From Gordonibacter sp. 28C (GTDB lineage Bacteria > Actinomycetota > Coriobacteriia > Coriobacteriales > Eggerthellaceae), in contig NZ_PPTR01000006.1 in the NCBI RefSeq assembly GCF_003339845.1, forward strand, positions 124,001 through 188,000: a stretch of DNA of 64,000 nt, written 5' to 3'. The position numbers were made by a program, and so were the translations under genes. This document shows, one piece after another, positions 55,921-64,000 of the stretch. The notes below the pieces were generated by a model. It did no database searches. It was given only the letters and a program-made list of their open reading frames with translations, and was not told the origin of the DNA. Numbering within the stretch: position 1 is the stretch's first letter; each line of letters begins with the position of its first letter.

Positions 55921-56541
55921 ATGACTGAGAAACGACTCGGCATGTTGATCGATTTGTCCCTCTGCATAGGATGCAACGCCTGCGCCGTGGCCTGCAAGCA
56001 GGAGAACGGCGTGCCGCTTACGAAGTTCAACACCTGGGTGGAAAGCTGGGACGTGGGCACGGGCGAGCAAACCCGCCGCGCCAACGAGCCGAAGCTGTGC
56101 AACCACTGCGCCGACGCTCCTTGCGTGAAGGTGTGCCCCACGGGCGCCAGCTACCGCACCGAGGAAGGCGTGGTGCTGGTGGACGAGGAGAAGTGCATCG
56201 GCTGCAAATATTGCATGGCCGCCTGCCCGTTCCAAGCCCGTTGGGTGGACGACGACACGGGAGAAGTGGGCAAATGCACGTTCTGCTACCACCGCTCGTC
56301 CCAGGGCCTGCTGCCCGCCTGCGTTTCGACGTGCGTAACCCGCGCGCGTTACTTCGGCGATCTGAACGATCCCGAGAGCGACATCGCGAAGAAGGCGGCC
56401 GAGGCCGGAGGCGAGGCGCTCTACGCCGACCTCGGGCTTGACCCGGCGGTGCTCTACGTGGGGCTCTCCCAAGTGGAGAGCATGCCGGTAACATCCGCCA
56501 TCCATCGTGGCGGTAACGTCGTCAAGCCGCTGGAGGGGTGA
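55921..56541 (+). CDS. Four-cluster ferredoxin subunit of the selenoenzyme
   Basis: 206 residues, ATG at 55921 after AAGGAGGGG. Cys motifs for four [4Fe-4S] clusters are present: CIGCNACAVAC, CNHCADAPCVKVCP, CIGCKYCMAACP and CTFCYHRSSQGLLPACVSTC. The C-terminus (about 180-206) is longer than in the two paralogues in this island. It carries electrons from NrfD to the selenoenzyme, whose gene ends 13 bp upstream. Confidence 0.92.
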   Translation: MTEKRLGMLIDLSLCIGCNACAVACKQENGVPLTKFNTWVESWDVGTGEQTRRANEPKLCNHCADAPCVKVCPTGASYRTEEGVVLVDEEKCIGCKYCMAACPFQARWVDDDTGEVGKCTFCYHRSSQGLLPACVSTCVTRARYFGDLNDPESDIAKKAAEAGGEALYADLGLDPAVLYVGLSQVESMPVTSAIHRGGNVVKPLEG

Positions 56542-56546
56542 TCAGC

Positions 56547-57422
56547 ATGGTATGGGATGGAATCATCGCCTGTTATCTGTTCTTGGCAGGGTTGGGGGCC
56601 GGCGCATTCGCGCTGGCCGCGCTCGCGGGCTTCGTCAAGCCCGATGCGACGAAGCTGCGCCTTGCGGGCTACCTCATCGCCCCTATCGCGGTGGCCGTGG
56701 GCACGGTGCTGCTCATGGTGGACGCCAAGGCGGGACTTATGAACCCGTTGCGCTTCTTCGGCCTGCTGGCGAACTTCTCGTCGGTCATGGCGTGGGGCGT
56801 GGTCATCCTCATCTTGTTCATGATCGTGAGCGTGGCGGCGCTCGTGATCATGCTGAGGAAGAAGAGCACGCCCAAGGCTCTCGACATCGTCGGCCTTGTT
56901 TGCGCCGTGGCCGTGGCCATGTACACCGGTCTTTTGCTGGGCGACGCGCCCGGGTTCCCGCTGTGGAACCCCGTCGTGCTGCCGCTGCTGTTCCTGGTGT
57001 CGGCCGTTTCGTCCGGCTTCGCCGCCGTCCTCCTGGCGGCGCACGCTGGCAAGACCGGGGAGCCAGAAGGGCTGGGTTTTCTCAAAAAGACCGGCTTGGC
57101 GCTCCCCGTGCTGGAGGCCGTGCTCGTGGTCGCGTTGCTGGCCGTGACGGCCTCCGTGGGCGGCAGCGCGGGGCCTGCCGCGGCCGCTTCGGTGGCCAAC
57201 CTCGTGAGCGGGCCCTACGCCGTGGCGTTCTGGTTGGGGCTCGTGGTCGTGGGTTTGGCACTGCCCTTCTGCCTCGAGCTGGTGCGCGCCGCGCAGGCGA
57301 AGAAGAACCCGGAAGCCGCGTCGTCCGGCATGGCGATCGCCGGCGAGGCGTGCGTGCTCGTGGGTGGTTTCCTGCTGCGCTACCTGGTCATCATGGCCGC
57401 CGTGCCCTTGGTGCTGTTCTAA
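56547..57422 (+). CDS. NrfD-like membrane subunit of the selenoenzyme
   Basis: 291 residues. The start at ATG 56547 (MVWDGIIACYLFLAG) is chosen because it matches the MVWGPLIAWYLFLAG start of the paralogue at 44879-45745; a GTG at 56538 overlapping the ferredoxin stop is an alternative. There are eight to nine membrane segments, ending LRYLVIMAAVPLVLF. It should oxidise menaquinol and feed the ferredoxin subunit. The pair of short NrfD subunits suggests that modules two and three share a common ancestry in this part, although their catalytic subunits differ. Confidence 0.9.
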   Translation: MVWDGIIACYLFLAGLGAGAFALAALAGFVKPDATKLRLAGYLIAPIAVAVGTVLLMVDAKAGLMNPLRFFGLLANFSSVMAWGVVILILFMIVSVAALVIMLRKKSTPKALDIVGLVCAVAVAMYTGLLLGDAPGFPLWNPVVLPLLFLVSAVSSGFAAVLLAAHAGKTGEPEGLGFLKKTGLALPVLEAVLVVALLAVTASVGGSAGPAAAASVANLVSGPYAVAFWLGLVVVGLALPFCLELVRAAQAKKNPEAASSGMAIAGEACVLVGGFLLRYLVIMAAVPLVLF

Positions 57423-57455
57423 CGCTACGTTTCTGAGAACCTACCCGTTTGGCAT

Positions 57456-57490
57456 CCGCAGCCGCTCCCTCCCTCCCCGAGCGGCTGCGG
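57456..57490 (+). other. Intra-operon hairpin between NrfD and TorD genes
   Basis: An 11-bp perfect stem (CCGCAGCCGCT, 57456-57466, and its complement 57480-57490) with a 13-nt C-rich loop. It lacks a U-tract, so it is more likely a stabiliser or partial attenuator than a full terminator. It would explain lower expression of the chaperone gene downstream. Confidence 0.5.
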
Positions 57491-57551
57491 AGCGGGCCGT
57501 TGCACGACGGGGGCGGCCGCCCGTTGGTCGCCTCCGCAAGAAAGGAAGCCC

Positions 57552-58223
57552 GTGGAAACGACGATCGACGAGACGGCTGCGGAAAGCGCGATGGAAGCGC
57601 GAGCGGCCGGACTGGTGTACGAAACGCTGGCCGAGGCGCTGCTCAACGTTCCCGACGAGCGGATACTGTCCGATGTCGCCCGCGTGGCCGACGTGCTCGG
57701 CGCGGAGGGGCTCGATCGCTTCGAGGCGAGCGCCGATTTGGAGCAGCGGTACTTCGACCGCTTCTTCGTCCCCTCGAGCCCCTACTTCGTGCCCCTGAGC
57801 GAAAGCTGTCTGCGCGGATCGGCCGTCGTGGACGGGGGCCGGCGATACGGGCCCACCGCCGGGCCCGACATTGATCACGTGGAGCAATGCTATCGCAGCT
57901 GGAGCTTCGAGTTGTCCTCGTTGACCGGCTACCCCTTGGCCGTGAAAACCTTGCGGGCCGACAGCTTGGCGAGCGAGCTGGCGTTCGCAGCGCTGCTCGC
58001 GCAGGCCGAGTCGGAGGCTCGAAGCGAGGACGAGGCGAAGCGGTGCCGTACGTGGAGGGGGCGGTTCGTCAATCGACATCTTGCCCGATGGGCCGACCAG
58101 GCAGCAGAGGCCGTCGCCGAGACGGACGACGATTTCTTCGCGCGCCTCTGCGCGCTCGTCGCCGCATGGGTGTCTTTCGACCAGAGGGGCCTCGCGGCGC
58201 GGACGGATTCCGCCAACGCATAG
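57552..58223 (+). CDS. TorD-family molybdoenzyme chaperone of the selenoenzyme operon
   Basis: 223 residues from a GTG at 57552 (AAAGGAAGCCC upstream). It is all helical, with the TorD-type motif LEQRYFDRFFVPSSPYFVPLSES (quoted in part: RYFDRFFVPSSPYF, about 66-79) and a later Trp-rich helix. It is of a different subgroup from the TorD-like protein at 48558-49226, which fits a different client. The client is most likely the selenocysteine enzyme three genes upstream. It lies 129 bp after NrfD, with a hairpin in the gap. Confidence 0.8.
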   Translation: METTIDETAAESAMEARAAGLVYETLAEALLNVPDERILSDVARVADVLGAEGLDRFEASADLEQRYFDRFFVPSSPYFVPLSESCLRGSAVVDGGRRYGPTAGPDIDHVEQCYRSWSFELSSLTGYPLAVKTLRADSLASELAFAALLAQAESEARSEDEAKRCRTWRGRFVNRHLARWADQAAEAVAETDDDFFARLCALVAAWVSFDQRGLAARTDSANA

Positions 58224-58271
58224 CGCCCCTCGCCCGAACGGACCCCACGGCGCAATCCCGCGCCGCGTTGC

Positions 58272-58952
58272 TTAATCGGTCACGTCGCCCGACTGGTTCA
58301 GGCTGATGAAGTCGCCCACGAACGTCGAAGGCGCTTTGAACAGCGTTTTGAAGAAGTCTTTCGTGCGCGCGGGGATCTCGCGCAAGTCGTATTGGGTCTG
58401 CTTGCTGTAGGTGTGGTAGTCGCTCGGCACGCCCACGGCCGCCAAACCGAGGCCTTGCGCGGAGTAGAGGGCGCGGTACAGGTGGTAGGTCTGCGTGGCC
58501 ACCACGATGCGCTCGGCGCCGAACACGTGCTTGGCGCGGTACATGCTCTCGTAGGTGGAGAAGCCGGCGTGGTCGCTGAAGATGTCCTCGCTGGGCACGC
58601 CCTGGGAGATGGCGTAGTCCTTCATGGCTTTGACCTCGTTGTACGACACCGTGCTGTTGTCGCCGCTCATGATGATCTTCGGCGCGGCACCCGCCCGGTA
58701 CAGCTCGATGCCGTCGTCGAGCCGGTCCTGCAAGATGCCCGACGGCGTGCCGTCGGCGAACACGGAGGCGCCCAGCACCACGATGGCGTCGGCGTCGAAG
58801 GCCGCCGCCTCGTCGACGCCGACGATGGCGTCCTTGGTGGTGACGATCGTGGCGACGTTCGTTCCCGCAACGACCAACGCCGCCACGACCGCGCACCCGA
58901 CCACGAGCCACACCATACGCCTCAACCATCCATGTTTTTTCTCACGTGTCAT
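58272..58952 (-). CDS. DUF218 (SanA/YdcF-like) membrane-anchored protein
   Basis: 226 residues from the ATG at 58952; the ribosome site is weak and an ATG at 59009 is possible. It has an N-terminal membrane anchor (about 12-33), then a DUF218 domain: AIVVLGASVFADGTPSGIL, DDGIELYRAGAAPKIIMSG, and TQTYHLYRALY near 155. SanA-type proteins are linked to envelope barrier function, and other DUF218 members to vancomycin sensitivity and polysaccharide metabolism; the enzymatic activity is not established. It is convergent with the TorD-like gene. Confidence 0.85.
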   Translation of the reverse strand: MTREKKHGWLRRMVWLVVGCAVVAALVVAGTNVATIVTTKDAIVGVDEAAAFDADAIVVLGASVFADGTPSGILQDRLDDGIELYRAGAAPKIIMSGDNSTVSYNEVKAMKDYAISQGVPSEDIFSDHAGFSTYESMYRAKHVFGAERIVVATQTYHLYRALYSAQGLGLAAVGVPSDYHTYSKQTQYDLREIPARTKDFFKTLFKAPSTFVGDFISLNQSGDVTD

Positions 58953-59084
58953 AGGCTTCGATGATAGCAAACGAGCGCCGCCCTCGCGCCGCAACGCCGT
59001 TCCCGTCATCGAATCTCACGGACTTGTCCACAAACAACGGTTGAAGCCGCACACCTGCCGCCCGAGGCCGGCAAGCACTGCGCC

Positions 59085-60146
59085 CTACCTCTTCGGCAAT
59101 ACGCAACGGTGCCCCGGCGTCTTGCTGCATCCGTTGCACGAGACGCAACGCGGCGCGTATTCCGGGTCGTCCGCCCAACGGTCCACCAGGTCGGGCTCGC
59201 AGATGAGCGGACGGCACAGGCCGAACCCGGCGATGCCGTCCTCGGCGGCCAGGCGTTCCATGACATCGAAGCGCCGGTTGCCGCCCGTGAGGACGACCGG
59301 CACGTCGACCTCGCGGGCCAAGCGCCGCGCGAATGCGCCGAAGAACGGTTCGCCGCCGAAGTCCCGCGCACGGCAGGCGCGCCACGCTCCACTCACTTCG
59401 ATGGCCGAAACGCCGTGCTCCGCGAGCAGCTTCGCCGCCTCCAAACCGTCGTCCTCGGTCAGCCCGCCTTCCACGCCGTCCGAGCTGTTCAGCTTCACCA
59501 TCACCGGGAAATCCGCGCCCGCCGCGCGGCGCACCGCTTCGACGGTTTCAACGACGATGCGAGCACGGTTCTCGATGGAGCCGCCGTACTCGTCCTCGCG
59601 GCGGTTGAGCAGCGGGTTCAGGAACTGGCTCAGCAGGTAGCCGTGGGCGGCATGCAGCTCCACCCCGTCGAACCCGGCGTCGCGGGCGCGCACGGCCGCG
59701 GCGGCGAACGCCGCTTCCAACTGGCGGATGTCGCGCATAGACGCCTCGACGGGCACGATGCCCGTCTTGGGGTTGGCCACCGCCGAGGGCCCCAGGATGC
59801 GCGCGCTCGGCGGTTCGAGCTTCGTCGCCGAACCGCCGTACACGATCTGCGACACGACGCGCGCGCCGCGCTCGTGCATCGCGTCGACGAGCGCTCGGTA
59901 CTCGGGCACGAACGAATCGTCGTAGATGCCCAGCATGCGCGGGTTCGGCTGCTCGTCGGCCGTCACGTAGGCGTACCCCATGACGACGGTGCCCACGCCG
60001 CCTTCGGCCAGCTCTTCGCAAATCGCGGTCAACTCAGGCGTGAGGTGGCCGTCTTCAGTTGCCAGCCCCTCGTACGTGGCCGCCCGCACGAACCGGTTCC
60101 GCGCCCGCAGCGTTCCGATCGCCAGCTCCTCGAACAATGCGCTCAT
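59085..60146 (-). CDS. Old yellow enzyme family NADH:flavin oxidoreductase
   Basis: 353 residues. The ATG at 60146 has GAGG five bases upstream; a GTG at 60161 overlapping the previous stop is an alternative. It is an FMN TIM barrel: N-terminal RNRFVRAATYEG, substrate loop HAAHGYLLSQFLNP with REDEYGGSIENRAR, and the later VVLTGGNR and LCRPLICEPDL FMN-phosphate region. The C-terminus ends in CVSCNGCSKTPGHRC; in 2,4-dienoyl-CoA reductase-like members a similar Cys set binds a [4Fe-4S] cluster, but here it lies at the very end and no FAD domain follows. It reduces activated double bonds; the substrate is unknown. Confidence 0.88.
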   Translation of the reverse strand: MSALFEELAIGTLRARNRFVRAATYEGLATEDGHLTPELTAICEELAEGGVGTVVMGYAYVTADEQPNPRMLGIYDDSFVPEYRALVDAMHERGARVVSQIVYGGSATKLEPPSARILGPSAVANPKTGIVPVEASMRDIRQLEAAFAAAAVRARDAGFDGVELHAAHGYLLSQFLNPLLNRREDEYGGSIENRARIVVETVEAVRRAAGADFPVMVKLNSSDGVEGGLTEDDGLEAAKLLAEHGVSAIEVSGAWRACRARDFGGEPFFGAFARRLAREVDVPVVLTGGNRRFDVMERLAAEDGIAGFGLCRPLICEPDLVDRWADDPEYAPRCVSCNGCSKTPGHRCVLPKR

Positions 60147-60157
60147 CTCAACCTCGC

Positions 60158-61168
60158 TCACTCGTCAACGTCATCGAACCCCACCGCCTGCGATGCTTGC
60201 GGCAACGACCCGAACGAGTCAAACAGCTCGGCGCGCATCTCGCAGTGCTTCCGCGTGAAGCCCGGATCCTGGTATCGCAACCGTTTTCCCATCCGTTTCG
60301 CCAGCTGATGGGCTAAACGGTTGAACGCGCCGCTATCCATCACCTGCCCCCTCGTCACCGTGACCGCCGTGACGCCCAACGACAAAAGCGTGCTGCGGCG
60401 ACGCGCGTCGCTTTCTTGCCGTTCAGGATCCGCATGATACAACTTGCTGTCGTATTCCAGGCAGAGGTTCAACCCGGGCCAGCACAGATCGCACTCGCAA
60501 TAGCCTCTATCCGCCAGTTTCCGCAAACGAGGCGGCACGTCGATGCGATGGTTGAGCACGGGCTTCAGCAAAGCGTAGCCGCCCAAACCATACGGCAGGC
60601 ACAGCAGCATGGCGAGCGCGGTTTCCATCGGCGAGGCGGATCCGTTCAAAACGTACTGCAAGGCTCGCAGCGCCTTCGCGCGCCCTTGCACGCTCGGCGT
60701 CGCCTCGACGAACGTCCTCAGCTTGGCAACCGAGGTGAGCGGCGCGGGACGGCGCACGGCCGGCCCTCCTTCGACCAACGCGTACGTGCCGCAAAGCTCG
60801 AACCCCAGCTGGATGAGGCCGACAAGCGAAAGGCGCCTGGCCATCTGCAAAAAGCAGAACTCCGGCGTGCTCATCAGAAAATCCTCGCTCGCACCGACGA
60901 CCGATTTCTCGGGAAGCGCGCTCCAGACGCAACCGACCACGGAGGACGTTCGCGAGCGCGCGCCGTCACAGCCGACCAGCGCGCATAAGGGAAGCGCGCA
61001 TCCGGCCGGGCGGCGGTTTCCGCCGACGAGGTGCGGCCTTTCCTTGGCGGCCATCACCTCGCGGGCGCGTCGCGTCGCCTTTTGGCGTTCGCGGTAATCG
61101 CCGAGGTAACCTGGACCAACCAATCTCCAATACTGGAGCGCCGATGTATATCCTACAATTATTTCCAT
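60158..61168 (-). CDS. Protein with C-terminal DUF559/Vsr-like endonuclease fold
   Basis: 336 residues from an ATG at 61168 (other in-frame ATGs at 61177 and 61180; no clear ribosome site). The N-terminus reads EIIVGYTSALQYWR, a pattern I associate with AbiEi-like and related proteins. Residues about 235-300 (CECDLCWPGLNLCLEYDSKLYH then an Arg-rich helix and VTAVTVTRGQV; quoted in part) look like a PD-(D/E)xK nuclease core of the DUF559/Vsr group. Function and target are unknown. It overlaps the start region of the flavoenzyme gene, so the two are probably co-transcribed. Its leader region is AT-rich compared with the neighbours. Confidence 0.6.
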   Translation of the reverse strand: MEIIVGYTSALQYWRLVGPGYLGDYRERQKATRRAREVMAAKERPHLVGGNRRPAGCALPLCALVGCDGARSRTSSVVGCVWSALPEKSVVGASEDFLMSTPEFCFLQMARRLSLVGLIQLGFELCGTYALVEGGPAVRRPAPLTSVAKLRTFVEATPSVQGRAKALRALQYVLNGSASPMETALAMLLCLPYGLGGYALLKPVLNHRIDVPPRLRKLADRGYCECDLCWPGLNLCLEYDSKLYHADPERQESDARRRSTLLSLGVTAVTVTRGQVMDSGAFNRLAHQLAKRMGKRLRYQDPGFTRKHCEMRAELFDSFGSLPQASQAVGFDDVDE

Positions 61169-61586
61169 AAAGGTCATCATAGGCAAATCTGGCAGAAATT
61201 GCGAGTTGAGGGAATGATTTTCGCACGGAAATCGAAAAAGCCTGCATACGATCTGGAAAACCCCAGGTCGGCAGATTTTTAGTCGCGCTTTTGCTAAGTT
61301 TGCCGGTTCATACATTCCCTGAACTCAAGATTTATGCCAAGTTCGAGGATCGCGCCGACTGCAAACGACGAGCGGCCCTCGCCCACCCGCCCCGTTCACC
61401 GCGAGACAAGCTGCCGCGCGCGAACCACGCACCCGACCCGGTTTGAACGGAATAAGGCAGCCAGCCGCCATCTGAAAAGCAAAACCTTTCCTTGAAAGCC
61501 AAAAGGCGGCCCGGAAGTCCAGACCGCCTCTGTTCATAGCCTTGTCACGCGACGGTGCCCCCCCGACACGCCGCGAAGGAGAAGCC
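61169..61586. other. Intergenic region upstream of leuS end and DUF559-like gene
   Basis: About 420 bp without a credible gene. It contains the leuS terminator near its right side and an AT-rich stretch (61170-61340) that should hold the promoter of the DUF559-like gene. A TATGAT hexamer lies on the minus strand just before the start codon, which would make the transcript nearly leaderless. Nothing else is recognised. Confidence 0.5.
61499..61528 (-). terminator. Rho-independent terminator of leuS
   Basis: Stem AGGCGG/CCGCCT (61503-61508 and 61523-61528) with weaker inner pairing, followed on the minus strand by TTTTGG. It lies about 60 bp after the leuS stop. Confidence 0.75.
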
Positions 61587-64000
61587 CTACTTCGCCACGA
61601 TGTTCATCAGGCGGCCGGGCACCACCACGACCTTCTTGACGTCCTTGCCCGCGAGCATCTGCTCGGCCGCGGCCAGGGCGGCGGCTTTCATGTCGTCCTC
61701 GGGCGCGTCGGCGGCCACCGTGATCTTGGCCTTCACCTTGCCGTTCACCTGCACGGCCAGCTCCACCTCGTCGGCCTTGGCCTGCTCGGGGTCGAACTCC
61801 GGCCACGGCTGCTCGTAGACGGAGTCCTGGCGGCCCAGCGCGGTGTGCCACAGCTCCTCGGCCCAGTGCGGAGCCAGGGGCGCCATCATCTTCACGATGA
61901 CCTCGGCCACGTCGGCGTCCAGGGCGCGCAGACGCTCGTCGGCGGCGCGCGTCTCGGGCGACACCCTGCGCAGGTAGTCGCTGGCCGCGTTCACCAGTTC
62001 CATGATGGCGGCGATGGCGGTGTTGAAGTTGTTGCGGTCGAAGTCGTCGGCGACTTTGCCCACCACGCGATGCCGCTCGCGGTTGAGCGTCTCGGCCGCC
62101 TTCTCTCCCTCTTCGCGCGACGAGCCTTCCTGATAGAACGTCTCGTCGCCCGCTTGGCAGAGGAAGTCGTTCACGATGCGCCATGCGCGGTTCATGAACT
62201 TGTAAATGCCGGCCAGGCCGTCCTCGTTCCACTGCAGTTCCTTGTCGGGCGGAGCCATGAACAGGATGTAGGTGCGCACGGCGTCGGCGCCGTAGCCGGC
62301 GATCATGTCCTCGGGCGAGATGACGTTGCCCTTGGACTTGCTCATGACCTCGCCGTGCTCATCCAGCACCATGCCCTGCGTGAGCAGGTTCGCGAACGGC
62401 TCGTCGAAGTCCACCAGCCCCAGGTCGCGCAGCACCTTCGTGTAGAAGCGGCTGTACAGCAGGTGCAGGATGGCGTGCTCGATGCCGCCGATGTACTGGT
62501 CCACCGGCAACCAGCGGTTCGCCTTCTCGGGTGCGAACGGCAGCTCCTCGTTGTGCGGGTCGGTGTAGCGCAGGTAGTACCAGCTGGAGCACGTGAACGT
62601 GTCCATAGTGTCCGTCTCGCGCTTGGCCGGGCCGCCGCACACGGGGCACGTGGTGTTCACGAACGCCTCGTGCGTGGCCAGCGTCTCGCCGGCGGCCAGG
62701 TCGATGTCCTCGGGCAGGCGCACCGGAAGGTCCTCCTCCGGCACGGGCACGAGGCCGCACTTCTCGCAATGGATGGCCGGGATGGGGTTGCCCCAGTAGC
62801 GCTGGCGGCTGATGAGCCAATCGCGCAGGCGGAACTCCACCTTCGTGCGGCCGAGGCCCTGGGCCTCCAGATCGGCGACGATGGCGTCCACGGCCGGCGA
62901 GTGCTTGCCGCCCGTCATGCCGGTGTACTTGCCGGACTGCACGAGCACGCCCTCGGCGTCGTAGGCGTGGTCCCAGTCCACCGAGGTCACGCGGCGCTCC
63001 CGCACGCCGTCCAGCTCGGGGAACAGCGGGTCGTCCTCGCCCAAGATGATGGGGATGATGGGCAGGTCGTACTTGCGCGCGAACTCGAAGTCGCGCTGGT
63101 CGCCGCACGGCACGGCCATGACCGCGCCGGTGCCGTAGTCGCTTACGATGTAGTCGGCCACCCACACGGGAACCTTCTCGCCGTTCACCGGGTTCACCAT
63201 GTAACGGCCGGTGAACGCGCCGTGCTTCTCGCGGTCGCCCTGCGCGCGCTCCACGGCGCTCACCTTGGCGGCGCCCTCCACCACCTCGCGCACGGCGGCC
63301 TCGTACTCGGTGCCCTCCACCAGTTCCATGAGGCCCTGGTACTCGGGCGCCAACAGGAAGAACGAGCAGCCGAACAGCGTGTCCGGGCGCGTGGTGAACA
63401 CGGTGATCCGGTCGGCCTCGGTGGGCTCGGAGGGCGCTTCGCCGTCGGGCCCGCACAGCGTGAACGTGACCTCCGCGCCCTCGGAGCGGCCGATCCAGTT
63501 CGCCTGCATCTGCTTGACGCGCTCAGGCCAGCCGGTGAGCTGATCCAGGTCGTCCAGCAACTCCTGGGCGTAGTCGGTGATCTTGAGGTACCACTGGGTG
63601 AGATCGCGCTTCTCCACCGCGCCGTGGCAGCGCCAGCACGTGCCTTCCGTGACCTGCTCGTTGGCGAGCACGGTCTCGCAGTTCGGACACCAGTTCACGG
63701 GGCTGTTGCGGCGCTCAACCAGGCCGCGCTTCCAGAACTGCAGGAATATCCACTGGCCCCAGCGGTAGTACTCCGGATCGCACGCCACGACGGTACGGTC
63801 CCAGTCGTAGGAGAATCCCATGCGCTTGAACGACGCCTTCTGCGTGTCGATGTTGGCGTAGGTCCACGTAGCGGGATGGCTGTTGTGCTTGATGGCGGCG
63901 TTCTCGGCCGGCAAGCCGAACGCGTCCCAGCCCATGGGATGCAGCACGTCGAAGCCGCGCATCTTGGAGTAGCGCGCGACCACGTCGCCGATGGTGTAGT
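61587..64000 (-). CDS. leuS: Leucyl-tRNA synthetase, C-terminal 800 residues
   Basis: The frame is open to the right edge, so the start and the HIGH motif lie outside. It charges tRNA-Leu with leucine. Visible are [19 protein letters not shown] near the left end of the protein, zinc-ribbon Cys pairs (CPNC and CWRC; CEKC and CPVC), the CP1 editing domain with [11 protein letters not shown], the class I KMSKS motif as [15 protein letters not shown], the anticodon-binding helical domain and the C-terminal domain ([11 protein letters not shown]). All expected parts after the HIGH motif are present and intact. Confidence 0.97.
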   Translation of the reverse strand, partial: YTIGDVVARYSKMRGFDVLHPMGWDAFGLPAENAAIKHNSHPATWTYANIDTQKASFKRMGFSYDWDRTVVACDPEYYRWGQWIFLQFWKRGLVERRNSPVNWCPNCETVLANEQVTEGTCWRCHGAVEKRDLTQWYLKITDYAQELLDDLDQLTGWPERVKQMQANWIGRSEGAEVTFTLCGPDGEAPSEPTEADRITVFTTRPDTLFGCSFFLLAPEYQGLMELVEGTEYEAAVREVVEGAAKVSAVERAQGDREKHGAFTGRYMVNPVNGEKVPVWVADYIVSDYGTGAVMAVPCGDQRDFEFARKYDLPIIPIILGEDDPLFPELDGVRERRVTSVDWDHAYDAEGVLVQSGKYTGMTGGKHSPAVDAIVADLEAQGLGRTKVEFRLRDWLISRQRYWGNPIPAIHCEKCGLVPVPEEDLPVRLPEDIDLAAGETLATHEAFVNTTCPVCGGPAKRETDTMDTFTCSSWYYLRYTDPHNEELPFAPEKANRWLPVDQYIGGIEHAILHLLYSRFYTKVLRDLGLVDFDEPFANLLTQGMVLDEHGEVMSKSKGNVISPEDMIAGYGADAVRTYILFMAPPDKELQWNEDGLAGIYKFMNRAWRIVNDFLCQAGDETFYQEGSSREEGEKAAETLNRERHRVVGKVADDFDRNNFNTAIAAIMELVNAASDYLRRVSPETRAADERLRALDADVAEVIVKMMAPLAPHWAEELWHTALGRQDSVYEQPWPEFDPEQAKADEVELAVQVNGKVKAKITVAADAPEDDMKAAALAAAEQMLAGKDVKKVVVVPGRLMNIVAK

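Noticed and set aside
53625-56141. An 838-residue minus-strand frame opposite the selenoenzyme gene
   Set aside because: Antisense shadow of conserved molybdoenzyme sequence; no domain recognised.

Overview
The window looks like a chromosomal segment of a high-GC gut actinobacterium of the class Coriobacteriia, most likely family Eggerthellaceae (Eggerthella/Gordonibacter-like). The reasons are the many Tat-exported molybdopterin oxidoreductase modules, the LuxR-type regulators with about a dozen membrane segments and a C-terminal HTH, a sortase signal of the LAPTG type, and pervasive GTG/TTG starts with 4-base gene overlaps. The genus is inferred; no 16S gene is present.

Region 1 (1-1.7 kb) holds the 3' end of an ABC-2 type permease gene and a hicAB toxin-antitoxin pair.

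Region 2 (1.7-22.2 kb) is one unbroken minus-strand run of 23 genes encoding type IVc (Tad/Flp) pilus machinery. It contains two head-to-tail sets, each with CpaB, the TadA ATPase, TadB, TadC, a Flp-like prepilin and TadE/TadG-like minor pilins. One TadZ and one prepilin peptidase are shared. The run ends in a Tat-exported ricin-B lectin gene and also carries DUF192, zinc-ribbon and unknown genes. Most junctions are ATGA or GTGA overlaps.

Region 3 (22.2-39 kb) holds tRNA-Val(TAC), a ferritin, an orphan polytopic membrane protein resembling the sensor half of the local LuxR regulators, a MacB-like ABC fusion, a MalT-like LuxR regulator, a 1288-aa sortase-anchored GLUG surface protein, a Tat lipoprotein alkylsulfatase, and a coupled MFS exporter/CBS-domain pair.

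Region 4 (39-58.2 kb) is a respiratory island with three complex-iron-sulfur-molybdoenzyme modules: a TtrA-like enzyme with ferredoxin and NrfD; a PhsA/PsrA-like enzyme with ferredoxin, NrfD and TorD; and a third TtrA-like module with ferredoxin, NrfD and TorD. Two membrane LuxR regulators lie between modules two and three, each divergent from one of them, with perfect dyads in both intergenic regions. The catalytic subunit of the third module is interrupted by one in-frame UGA exactly where its neighbour paralogue has the presumed Mo-ligand cysteine, with a hairpin just downstream. I read it as a selenocysteine-containing molybdoenzyme; this is the most interesting item in the window.

Region 5 (58.2-64 kb) holds a SanA/YdcF-like DUF218 protein, an old-yellow-enzyme family oxidoreductase coupled to a DUF559/Vsr-like protein, and most of leuS, which runs off the right end.
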